Origin: Acidobacteriota bacterium
GTDB lineage: Bacteria > Acidobacteriota > UBA6911
NCBI GenBank assembly: GCA_023265215.1
Contig: JAHFUH010000089.1
Coordinates: forward strand, 1 to 13,050
Reading direction: 5' to 3'
Length of the DNA: 13,050 nt
Shown: in pieces, positions 6,460-12,681 of the stretch
Layout: every line of letters begins with the position of its first letter
Numbering within the stretch: position 1 is the first letter of the stretch
The notes under the pieces: model-generated
What the model saw: the letters and a program-made list of their open reading frames with translations, nothing else
Databases searched by the model: none
Told to the model about the DNA's origin: nothing
Translations under genes and position numbers: made by a program

Positions 6460-7062
6460 ATGAAAATGCTCAAAAGAGCGAGCCAATACGTGGTAATGGC
6501 AGTATGCATTCTCATCCCTGCTCTTGCCGAGGATTGGCCCGAGTGGCGCGGCAAGGGGAGGGTCGGCATTTGGAACGAGTCCGGCATCCTGGACCGATTT
6601 CCTGAAAAGGGATTGACCGCGCAGTGGCGCACGCCAATTAACGGCGGATTTGCAGGACCGGCCGTGGCCGCGGGTCGAGTGTTTGTAACTGATTTTGAAT
6701 CCTCTTCCGGATTGAAAGGGACGGAAAGAGCGCTTTGCCTCGACGAGAAGTCCGGCAAAATTCTCTGGGCGTCCGGCCTCATTGTGCGCCAGGGCGACCG
6801 TTGCTTTATCAACAATGATCGAGGCGAGTTGATTATCGCGAAGCTATCGCCGCAAGGTTATCAGGAAATCAGCCGGACCCCGCTCATCAAACCCACAACC
6901 AATCCGGGAAACCGCCGCGAGCTGGGCGCAGTGAACGGGTCTCATCCGGCGTACGCGAACCGCTGCATCTTTGCACGAAATGATGAGGAAATTATTTCCG
7001 TGTCGTTGGCAAAGTGGCAGCGCCAAAGCCGGGAAGGAGACATGCATTGCCGGGAATTCTGA
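6460..7062 (+). CDS. PQQ-like beta-propeller protein, apparently with its central blades deleted in frame
   Basis: A 200-aa secreted protein. A signal peptide (residues 1-23, cleavage after ALA) is followed by DWPEWRGKGRVGIWNESGI and a stretch ending in ALCLDEKSGKILW, the N-terminal part of PQQ-type propeller proteins. The text then jumps at about residue 103 to LIVRQGDRCFINNDRGELI and LIKPTTNPGNRRELGAVNG, which I know as the extreme C-terminus of the same family. Intact members are roughly 400 aa or more, so several blades (perhaps 200-300 residues) are missing. The joint falls just after an SGKILW word; related words recur in every blade, which would allow recombination between blades. No frameshift or stop is present, and GGAG lies 4 nt before the start. 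The remainder could not close a propeller, so I think it is non-functional or altered. The 3' end overlaps the protease gene by 16 nt. Recognition of the family and its length rests on memory. Confidence 0.7.
   Translation: MKMLKRASQYVVMAVCILIPALAEDWPEWRGKGRVGIWNESGILDRFPEKGLTAQWRTPINGGFAGPAVAAGRVFVTDFESSSGLKGTERALCLDEKSGKILWASGLIVRQGDRCFINNDRGELIIAKLSPQGYQEISRTPLIKPTTNPGNRRELGAVNGSHPAYANRCIFARNDEEIISVSLAKWQRQSREGDMHCREF
7034..7039 (+). promoter_or_regulatory. Ribosome-binding site that selects a TTG start for the M48 gene
   Basis: AAGGAG lies inside the end of the propeller gene and is 7 nt before a TTG at 7047, in frame with the protease. The ATG at 7042 is in the propeller frame, and the only other upstream in-frame start, a GTG at 7014, has no comparable site. 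This arrangement implies translational coupling of the overlapping genes. Confidence 0.6.
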
Positions 7063-7808
7063 TCCTCATTATTGTGCTGATTGTATTGTTCAATCCAAAC
7101 ATTTTACCCTCGCTGGGAAGCTGGCTTGGAGGGCGGTCCCGGCAGCCCGTCCAGCAAGCCAAGTGGATGTGGAGCCTATTCACGGGTACGGAGGATGAAC
7201 AGATCCGGGCGGAGCAGGATTTTGGGCAAGAGTGCGCGCAGGCATTCAAAAAGCAGTTTCCCGGCAGCCCGTCCCATGCAGCCCAGGAGCTTGTCGAAAA
7301 TATCGGGTCCAGGCTTGCGGATAGCGTGAAGGACCCCCGGCGTGAATTTCGCTTCACCGTTGTAAACTCCACTCTCTCCAACGCATTTGCCCTTCCAGGT
7401 GGATTCGTTTTTATCACCGGATCGCTGCTGGAATTGTGTAAGCGCGACCGCAACGAAATTGCATTCCTCCTTGGGCATGAAATCGGACACATCCTGAGAG
7501 GGCACGCGAAGGATCATATGACGGCCAATGCATTGCTGAATGCAATAATGGCGCGGTTGCCTGCTGCAGGGCAGATGCTGCGCCAGGTGATCGGCAAGGG
7601 ATATTCCAGAACGCTGGAACTGGAAGCCGATCAGGAAGGGGCCCGGTGGGCTGCGGCCGCGGGATTCGATGCCCGTGCATCGATCAATGCATTGAAACAC
7701 CTGGCGCAGATTTCCCCAGATGCCTCCGGTTTATCGGAGTATCTCTCTTCTCACCCGCCGATATCTGAGCGGATTCGAGAGCTGGAAAATTCCCTTGCAA
7801 GAAGGTAA
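7047..7808 (+). CDS. M48-family zinc metalloprotease, membrane-anchored
   Basis: A 253-aa protein starting at TTG (7047), preceded at 7 nt by AAGGAG; a GTG at 7014 would give 264 aa but lacks a good site. Residues 2-25 form a single hydrophobic N-terminal anchor (ILILIIVLIVLF), after which the catalytic domain probably faces the periplasm. Residues 104-130 (VVNSTLSNAFALPGGFVFI) are the typical substrate-cleft strand. The zinc site is HEIGH at 144-148, with the third ligand in ELEAD at 191-195, and the family's C-terminal SHPPISERIREL is at 235-246. All catalytic residues are intact. It belongs to the M48C group (BepA, LoiP, Oma1), which degrade misfolded or misassembled envelope proteins; there are no TPR repeats as in BepA. 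Overlap with the upstream propeller gene indicates one operon. A perfect hairpin follows the stop. Confidence 0.88.
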   Translation: MPGILILIIVLIVLFNPNILPSLGSWLGGRSRQPVQQAKWMWSLFTGTEDEQIRAEQDFGQECAQAFKKQFPGSPSHAAQELVENIGSRLADSVKDPRREFRFTVVNSTLSNAFALPGGFVFITGSLLELCKRDRNEIAFLLGHEIGHILRGHAKDHMTANALLNAIMARLPAAGQMLRQVIGKGYSRTLELEADQEGARWAAAAGFDARASINALKHLAQISPDASGLSEYLSSHPPISERIRELENSLARR

Positions 7809-7861
7809 AAAGCCACGGATTGCACAGGCCTCAATTTTAAATCTGTGCAATCCGTGGCTTT
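7809..7861. terminator. Bidirectional hairpin terminator between convergent genes
   Basis: A perfect 19-bp inverted repeat (7809-7827 and 7843-7861, 15-nt loop) starts immediately after the M48 stop codon and ends 7 nt before the aldo/keto reductase stop. On the minus strand the stem is followed by a run of five T; on the plus strand by TTTGTTATTT. Both directions are therefore compatible with intrinsic termination. The arm wording (AATCCGTGG) resembles dispersed repeats known from many genomes, but it does not have the period-8 structure of the other hairpins here. Confidence 0.75.
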
Positions 7862-7868
7862 GTTATTT

Positions 7869-8888
7869 CTACTTCATGAATTGCTTCATGTAATTGATAT
7901 TTTCTTTGATCATCTCAGGTATGGGAAGGTCATAAGGACATCTTTCCATGCAGTTGCCGCACTCGGTGCAGTTGGCCGCCTTTTCCCACATTTTTGCAAA
8001 CATAGGAGTTTGCAATATTCCAGGGCCCATTCTCTTGATAAAAGAACGTGCTCCCATTACAAACTGAATGGGTATTTCCGCCGGACAAGGCAGGCAGTAA
8101 TCGCAGCGGCGGCAGAAGTTTTTGTCAAACTGTTTGGATATCCGATCGACAGCCTGGTTTTCTTCAGCGGTCATTTCATAGCCGCCCTGGAAAACTCTCC
8201 AATTCTGATCGATGAGCTTCTTTTCCTCAACGCCGGCAATTACCAGGATATCGGGATAAGACAAGACCCATTTCAAAGCTGCCTCCGGCGCTTCAATGAC
8301 TCCGCCGGAAAAGGGCTTCATCGCAATAATCCCGATCTGCTTTTCCAGGGCTTTTGGAATCACTTTTTCTTTGGCTGCCGGCTCCAGGAAACTGAAGCAG
8401 ATCATGATGGTTTCGAAAAGACCGTCCTCCACTATTTTTTCCAGCACATCAAGGTTATGTCCCGTAACCCCGATATGGCCTATCAATCCCTGCTCTTTGG
8501 CTTTAAGCAATCCGGATACGGCGCCGCCGGGGGCGGTAACCAGCCGATAATCTTCCTCAGTGCTTATGCCGTGGCATTGGTACAGGTCGATATATTCGAG
8601 CTGAAGCTCCTTGAGACTGATTTCGACGTCCTTCTGAATGCCGTCCGCCGAGCGGTTGAAAGATTTGGTGGCAACCGCCACCTTTTTGTTTACTTCCTTC
8701 AGGGCTTTTCCAATTCTGGTTTCACTGGTGGTGTACATTCTTGAAGTGTCTATAAAATCCATCCCTTTTTCGATGGCGTAAACAACAGCCTCAATAGCCT
8801 GGGTTTCACTCACTCGTTGAATTGGAATGCCGCCGAATCCGAGCCGGGCGGCTTCGATGCCGGTTTTTCCCAAAATCATTCGCTTCAT
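7869..8888 (-). CDS. Aldo/keto reductase with C-terminal ferredoxin-like Fe-S domain
   Basis: A 339-aa protein. Residues 1-235 are an aldo/keto reductase TIM barrel beginning with MILGKTGIEAARLGFGG. The catalytic tetrad is visible: D47 and Y52 (FIDTSRMY), K75 and H106. The NADP-binding end of the barrel lies around residues 186-230. Residues 259-268 hold four cysteines (CRRCDYCLPC) and residues 307-317 a second set (CTECGNCMERC) followed by PYDLPIPEMI, a ferredoxin-like [4Fe-4S] arrangement. This architecture is a recognised subfamily of cytoplasmic NAD(P)H-linked reductases in anaerobic or metabolically versatile bacteria; the substrate is unknown. GAGGT lies about 7 nt before the ATG at 8888. 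It is transcribed alone, towards the M48 gene. Confidence 0.92.
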   Translation of the reverse strand: MKRMILGKTGIEAARLGFGGIPIQRVSETQAIEAVVYAIEKGMDFIDTSRMYTTSETRIGKALKEVNKKVAVATKSFNRSADGIQKDVEISLKELQLEYIDLYQCHGISTEEDYRLVTAPGGAVSGLLKAKEQGLIGHIGVTGHNLDVLEKIVEDGLFETIMICFSFLEPAAKEKVIPKALEKQIGIIAMKPFSGGVIEAPEAALKWVLSYPDILVIAGVEEKKLIDQNWRVFQGGYEMTAEENQAVDRISKQFDKNFCRRCDYCLPCPAEIPIQFVMGARSFIKRMGPGILQTPMFAKMWEKAANCTECGNCMERCPYDLPIPEMIKENINYMKQFMK

Positions 8889-9064
8889 TTCACAACCTCA
8901 AAAAATAAATCGTTACACATAAGCCACAGCGGGCAAGTAATTCTATGCCAACGGCAATGCGGATGCATCCCCAATTTAGGAGCGGTGATTCCTGAAAGGA
9001 TGGACTCGGAATACATGGACTTAGCGGACAATAGAATTGTATCCGCGTTTCCCAATTCCGGCTA

Positions 9065-9073
9065 TGCTACACT
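9065..9073 (+). promoter_or_regulatory. Possible extended -10 promoter of the FKBP gene
   Basis: TGCTACACT fits the extended -10 pattern TGnTAnanT and lies 27 nt before the start codon, leaving a short leader that includes a T-run and the AAAAGGAG ribosome-binding site (9087-9094). No convincing -35 hexamer sits 17 nt upstream, which an extended -10 can tolerate. The preceding 8889-9060 stretch shows no gene. Confidence 0.35.
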
Positions 9074-9100
9074 GTTTTTTTTGATGAAAAGGAGACTGGA

Positions 9101-9790
9101 ATGATTCGATTTGTGATCGTGATTGCAATGGCGCTTGCCGGAACTGTCTCAGCACAGGAAGTGCCTGAACTCAAAACCCCGAAGGAAAAGCTCAGTTATG
9201 CTTTGGGTATGGACTTGGGCAATCAATTCAAAAGCCAATCGGTGGAGATCGATCCGGATTTGTTCACAAAGGCGCTTAAAGACGTTTTTTCGGGAGGAAA
9301 ACTGCAAATGACTGAAGAGCAGGCCCGTGCCGCCATTTCAGAGTTACAGAAGGATATGATGCAAAAACAACAGGCGCAAGCGGCCGTTGCAGCCGAAAAA
9401 AACAAAGCTGAAGGGCAGGCATTTTTTGCAAAGAACAAGACCGTGCAAGGCGTAGTCACTCTCCCGAGCGGACTCCAGTATAAAATCCTCAAAGCCGGTG
9501 AAGGGAAAAAACCAATGGTTGATGATACTGTCGTCTGCCACTACCGGGGCACCCTTATTAATGGGACAGAGTTCGACAGTTCTTACAAACAGAAGGAGCC
9601 TGTGACATTTCCGCTAAACGGAGTCATCAAAGGATGGACGGAAGCCCTTCAGTTGATGCCCGTGGGTTCCAAATGGCAGCTCTTTATTCCGTCCGAACTT
9701 GCCTATGGAGATCGCGGGGCCGGCGGCGCAGTTCCTCCCAATGCAACACTCATTTTCGAAGTGGAGCTTTTGTCGATTAAAGACAAATAG
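9101..9790 (+). CDS. FKBP-type peptidyl-prolyl cis-trans isomerase, secreted (FkpA/Mip-like)
   Basis: A 229-aa protein with the two-domain layout of FkpA and Mip. Residues 1-18 are a signal peptide (cleavage after VSA). Residues 25-110 are the alpha-helical FKBP_N dimerisation domain, beginning LKTPKEKLSYALGMDLGNQF and ending in a long Gln/Ala/Lys helix. Residues 120-229 are the catalytic FKBP domain. Active-site residues are present: Y148, F158 and D159 (GTEFDSSY), V175-I176 and W179 (GVIKGWTEAL), Y202 (ELAYGDRGAG) and F219. It should catalyse prolyl isomerisation and act as a folding chaperone in the periplasm or at the outer membrane. AAAAGGAG lies 6 nt before the ATG. The gene is monocistronic and followed by a hairpin 28 nt after its stop. 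Confidence 0.93.
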   Translation: MIRFVIVIAMALAGTVSAQEVPELKTPKEKLSYALGMDLGNQFKSQSVEIDPDLFTKALKDVFSGGKLQMTEEQARAAISELQKDMMQKQQAQAAVAAEKNKAEGQAFFAKNKTVQGVVTLPSGLQYKILKAGEGKKPMVDDTVVCHYRGTLINGTEFDSSYKQKEPVTFPLNGVIKGWTEALQLMPVGSKWQLFIPSELAYGDRGAGGAVPPNATLIFEVELLSIKDK

Positions 9791-9818
9791 AAAAATAAGT
9801 GTGCATCCCTGCATTAAC

Positions 9819-9884
9819 TTAGAGCTTTTGAGTCTTCGCGTCACTCTAGAGTTACTCAAAGACTCAAAGACTCAAAGGCTCTAA
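9819..9884. repeat. Intergenic hairpin of period-8 words (copy C)
   Basis: Outer arms 9819-9836 and 9867-9884 pair over 18 nt with one mismatch. The right side contains three exact tandem copies of ACTCAAAG (9854-9877); read on the minus strand these are TCTTTGAG words ending in TAAC. The left side holds one clear copy and a diverged continuation, so the inner stem is imperfect. The centre also has a separate 10-bp palindrome, ACTCTAGAGT (9843-9852). It lies between the FKBP gene and a convergent small gene, and belongs with the hairpins at 1825-1877 and 5574-5654. Confidence 0.8.
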
Positions 9885-9913
9885 CATTCGGACTTGCGCA
9901 AAAAACCATCCGG

Positions 9914-10090
9914 TCATAGCCTCTCGGGCTGACAGAGATTCTCCTCACTTGCGGCAGAGCGCCCGCAATTTTTGCAAAAATATGCAGGATCTTTGATCAA
10001 TGACTTCAGCTCATTGGATTCCGAGCCAGAAGAAGGGGTCATCTCACATATTTTGGTAGGTTGGTCTTTGGAACTCTTTCGTTCAGACAT
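9914..10090 (-). CDS. Small CxxC protein, 58 aa, unknown function
   Basis: A short protein whose C-terminal third carries the only recognisable pattern, YFCKNCGRSAASEENLC followed by QPERL, that is a CxxC knuckle plus a third cysteine 10 residues on. I recall a similar ending in small uncharacterised proteins of Acidobacteriota and Deltaproteobacteria, where a zinc-ribbon-like fold is assumed. The N-terminal half is Ser/Lys-rich and probably flexible, with one more Cys (KICEM). I chose the ATG at 10090 because AGG of a GAGGTG lies 7 nt upstream; the ATG at 10117 would add nine hydrophobic residues without a good site. It may bind zinc; nothing in the context gives its role. Confidence 0.55.
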   Translation of the reverse strand: MSERKSSKDQPTKICEMTPSSGSESNELKSLIKDPAYFCKNCGRSAASEENLCQPERL

Positions 10091-10169
10091 GCTGCACCTC
10101 GTTAGAAGAATTAACAAAAATATAGAGCAGGCTTTCTATGCTGTCAATCCGAAAATGAACAATAGTTTC

Positions 10170-10201
10170 AACATAACTATATGTTATTGAATATGCATAT
10201 T
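10170..10201. promoter_or_regulatory. AT-rich palindromes upstream of the cupin gene
   Basis: In the AT-rich 10110-10207 region, two dyads lie close together: AACATA-acta-TATGTT (10170-10185) and the perfect 12-bp palindrome AATATGCATATT (10190-10201). The spacing of about 19 nt between their centres puts them roughly two helical turns apart. This could be a regulator-binding region shared by the cupin gene and the small minus-strand gene, but AT-rich DNA yields short palindromes by chance. Confidence 0.25.
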
Positions 10202-10300
10202 ATTTAAATGTCTACTATTACAGTTGAGGCTGACACCTCTTCTCTTCAGGCGGATAGTATCTCTAATGATGCACGAAATTTACGAGGAAGGTGGAAAACG

Positions 10301-10657
10301 ATGGCAAAAACTGAATTTAAGGGTTTCTCATCTCCGGTCGAGACTCGATCTTTCGAAAAAGGCAAAATGGATTTGATCAAGATCGGCGGCGGCGTTGTTG
10401 GAAGGATGACGCTGCAGCCCGGTTGGCGCTGGTCTCAGCATGTGAAGCCTGTAGTCAAGACCGATTGGTGTGAGGCTCCTCATTTTCAATACCAGCTCTC
10501 CGGCCATTTGCATGTACTCATGTCGGACGGCAGAGAATATGATACTCACGCAGGACAAGTCCATGCAGTCCCGCAAGGACATGATGCGTGGGTAATAGGA
10601 AATGAAGAAGTAGTGCTTGTGGACTGGTCCGGTGCCGGCAACTATGCTGCGAGCTAA
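10301..10657 (+). CDS. Single-domain cupin protein
   Basis: A 118-aa protein. The ATG at 10301 is preferred over the in-frame ATG at 10208 because a GGAAGG/GGTGG purine-rich site precedes it by about 6 to 12 nt, whereas the 10208 start has only AT-rich sequence before it. The upstream frame happens to stay open. Cupin motif 1 is degenerate (PGWRWSQHVKP at 40-50, HxK instead of HxH), while motif 2 is good: G85, P91 and H94 in GQVHAVPQGHDAWV. H47, H61, H69, H71 and H94 are candidate metal ligands. The family ranges from dioxygenases and isomerases to ligand-binding proteins, so no reaction can be named. It ends in TAATGA and points towards the thiamine-diphosphate enzyme gene, 40 nt away. Confidence 0.83.
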   Translation: MAKTEFKGFSSPVETRSFEKGKMDLIKIGGGVVGRMTLQPGWRWSQHVKPVVKTDWCEAPHFQYQLSGHLHVLMSDGREYDTHAGQVHAVPQGHDAWVIGNEEVVLVDWSGAGNYAAS

Positions 10658-10697
10658 TGAATCAAAAAGGAAAATAGAGGACGCTACCCTATTTCGA

Positions 10698-12578
10698 TCA
10701 ATGCTTGATAGCGCCTACGCCGGGCTCCGGCGAGAAATCCAGTCCAGGCGGATAACGGCTGGCTAAATTGAAGTCCCCAAGTCCCTGGCAGTTGATCAGA
10801 GTCGAGTAGCCATGCTTCGACGCCGCATCGTAACTGCGTTTCAGCGCTGCGCGCAGGTCCTCGGGCGTTCGCGCGTACTCGCCGCGCGCTCCCAGGGCTT
10901 CCGCCATTTTGTCATAGCGGAGGTTTTCCTGGAACAGGTACATATGCATGGCCCGAGGCGTTGAGGTTGCCATAGTGAAAGTGCCCCAGCAATCGTTGTT
11001 GTAAACAATACAGATAACCGGGAGTTTATATTTTACAAAAGTGTCCAGTTCGAAGAGGCTGTAGGCCATACCTGCGTCTCCTGTCACAACCACTACCGGT
11101 GCTCCCTGGTAAGGGGCGTGGGGACCGATTCCTCTTTGCACAGCAACGGCGGGCCCCATCATCATTGCAAGGTCCGGACCCATGGCTCCAAACTGATAAA
11201 CGACGGTAACCTCCTGTCCGGGACGGTTAGCCCGCAGCCATCGCATGCAGCCGAATCCGATCATGTTGCCGCCCCAGCCGGTGACAGTCTGCTTCGGGTC
11301 TATTTCGCCTTTATAGAGAAAGTCATGAACTTCTTTGCACAGGACGAAAGGATGGAGCGTGTTGGTATCCCGGCTGTATTTGAGAAATTGAGTGTAGAGT
11401 TCGAGCTGGTTTTTCCCCCACTTACTTCTTGCGGCAGCGACCTCGCTCACCCAGGAATCCCGCTTCTTGGGCGGAAGGCCGTTCGCAAGCGCCTCCATAA
11501 AGGCTTTTTCGTCGCTGACTATTCCCAGATCGATCGGCCAGTTTCTGCCCAAATCCTCCTGTTCCGGATGGACTCGAATCGTTTTCACCCCGGGAGCAAA
11601 CGTCCACTCTTCAGCCGGAGGCATGGAGTACTGACCGACGAAGACAACCAGGTCCGCTTTCATTAGCGCCTCATTGGACATACTCCCCGAGAGCCGGTGA
11701 TCATCGGGGAAATGGCCCCTCACCGGACCTGATCCGACCACCGCCATTTCGTGTTTTTCCACCGCCTGCATGAGCACATCGCACGCTTTGCGGACAAATA
11801 TCCCATGCCCCGCAATTAAAACCGGGCGCTCAGCCTTGCTGATCATGTCGATGGCTAGCTGGACTTCCTTGGATCCGGGGTGCGCGCGTGATTCGGTTCG
11901 GTATTGTTCTCTGCCATAAACGCGTTCGAGCCGGGATGCATCAGGGAAACGCTCCATGGCAATTTCAGCCGGGAAATCAAGATGCACGACATCCGGCACG
12001 CCCGATTTCAGATTGCGAAATGCGTATGTGCCATATTCGTAAATCCGGCTGGGCACCGTAATTCTCTTCCCATATTTTTTCAGGCCTTCGGTCAGCTGCT
12101 GCTGATAGATGAATTGAATCCAGCTCTGAGTATCCTCCGAACGCAGAAACGAATTGCTGGCAAGCACCAGCAGAGCGCTGTTGGCGAAATGCGCGCTGCC
12201 TATGTTCATCATCATGTGGGTGATGCCGGGCCCTTCCGTGCCGGAAGTTGCGGCAATCTCGCCCGTGACCCGGCAGAAACCGTCGGCGGCTGCGCACATT
12301 CCTCCTTCAGTCCGGCCGCCATAACAGGGGATTCCGACCTGGGCAATTTCGTTGACGATGTGGTAATTGCCCGCCGCGCAGAAGAGCGCTGGGAGATTTT
12401 CATCCTTGCAGAGTTTGGCAAAGATCTGCGCTCCCGTCATTCCCTGACCCGTGAAATCTGCGCTGCTCGTGGGAGCATTCAACGATTCCTCGACAGCCTT
12501 GGGTACCCGGATTGAAGGGATGCTGATCTCGCCGGAGTTGAGCTCCGGCTGCTTGCCTGTCTTGTGCGCATTGCTCAT
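10698..12578 (-). CDS. Thiamine-diphosphate-dependent enzyme, acetolactate synthase superfamily
   Basis: A 626-aa protein with the three-domain order of POX/AHAS enzymes: PYR domain about 45-215, central domain about 235-365, PP domain about 405-605. The catalytic glutamate that activates the cofactor is E91 (GGRTEGGMCAAADGF). The ThDP/Mg-binding motif, normally GDG, is GDA at 500-502, followed after 24 residues by the closing NN at 527-528. The central domain, which in some members binds FAD, shows no clear FAD signature to my eye. Reactions possible for the superfamily are 2-oxoacid decarboxylation, carboligation or C-C lysis; the substrate is not inferable. I chose the ATG at 12578 over a GTG at 12593 because GAGGGG and GGGA precede the ATG. 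It is divergent from a VOC-fold gene and converges with a cupin gene, which hints at a small catabolic or biosynthetic unit. Confidence 0.85.
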   Translation of the reverse strand: MSNAHKTGKQPELNSGEISIPSIRVPKAVEESLNAPTSSADFTGQGMTGAQIFAKLCKDENLPALFCAAGNYHIVNEIAQVGIPCYGGRTEGGMCAAADGFCRVTGEIAATSGTEGPGITHMMMNIGSAHFANSALLVLASNSFLRSEDTQSWIQFIYQQQLTEGLKKYGKRITVPSRIYEYGTYAFRNLKSGVPDVVHLDFPAEIAMERFPDASRLERVYGREQYRTESRAHPGSKEVQLAIDMISKAERPVLIAGHGIFVRKACDVLMQAVEKHEMAVVGSGPVRGHFPDDHRLSGSMSNEALMKADLVVFVGQYSMPPAEEWTFAPGVKTIRVHPEQEDLGRNWPIDLGIVSDEKAFMEALANGLPPKKRDSWVSEVAAARSKWGKNQLELYTQFLKYSRDTNTLHPFVLCKEVHDFLYKGEIDPKQTVTGWGGNMIGFGCMRWLRANRPGQEVTVVYQFGAMGPDLAMMMGPAVAVQRGIGPHAPYQGAPVVVVTGDAGMAYSLFELDTFVKYKLPVICIVYNNDCWGTFTMATSTPRAMHMYLFQENLRYDKMAEALGARGEYARTPEDLRAALKRSYDAASKHGYSTLINCQGLGDFNLASRYPPGLDFSPEPGVGAIKH

Positions 12579-12606
12579 AGTCCCGCCCCTCACGCAATTT
12601 AGTTTG

Positions 12607-12658
12607 TTGACAGAGAAGAAACCTGTGAGGAGTATAGATCTATTCCATTCTATGGATC
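12607..12658. promoter_or_regulatory. Divergent promoter region with a possible operator
   Basis: The 103-nt gap between the divergent thiamine-diphosphate enzyme and VOC genes contains a perfect TTGACA (12607-12612) reading rightward. The best -10, TATAGA at 12633-12638, is 20 nt away, which is longer than ideal. Overlapping it is an inverted repeat GATCTAT-N8-ATGGATC (12637-12643 and 12652-12658, one mismatch). A regulator bound there would cover the -10 of the rightward gene. This is suggestive only. Confidence 0.3.
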
Positions 12659-12681
12659 AACATCCGTCGCCGGGGGGGATT

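Noticed and set aside
7845..8744. 299-codon plus-strand frame opposite the aldo/keto reductase, with an HELLH near its start
   Set aside because: The HExxH-like string is a coincidence of the opposite strand; the reductase has its full catalytic tetrad and Fe-S cysteines, and the shadow frame runs through the terminator hairpin.
8817..9104. 95-codon plus-strand frame before the FKBP gene
   Set aside because: It begins inside the antisense of the reductase gene, has no family resemblance, and runs through the likely FKBP promoter.
10208..10300. Longer start of the cupin protein
   Set aside because: The extra 31 residues are not cupin-like and the ATG at 10208 lacks a ribosome-binding site, while the ATG at 10301 has a purine-rich one.
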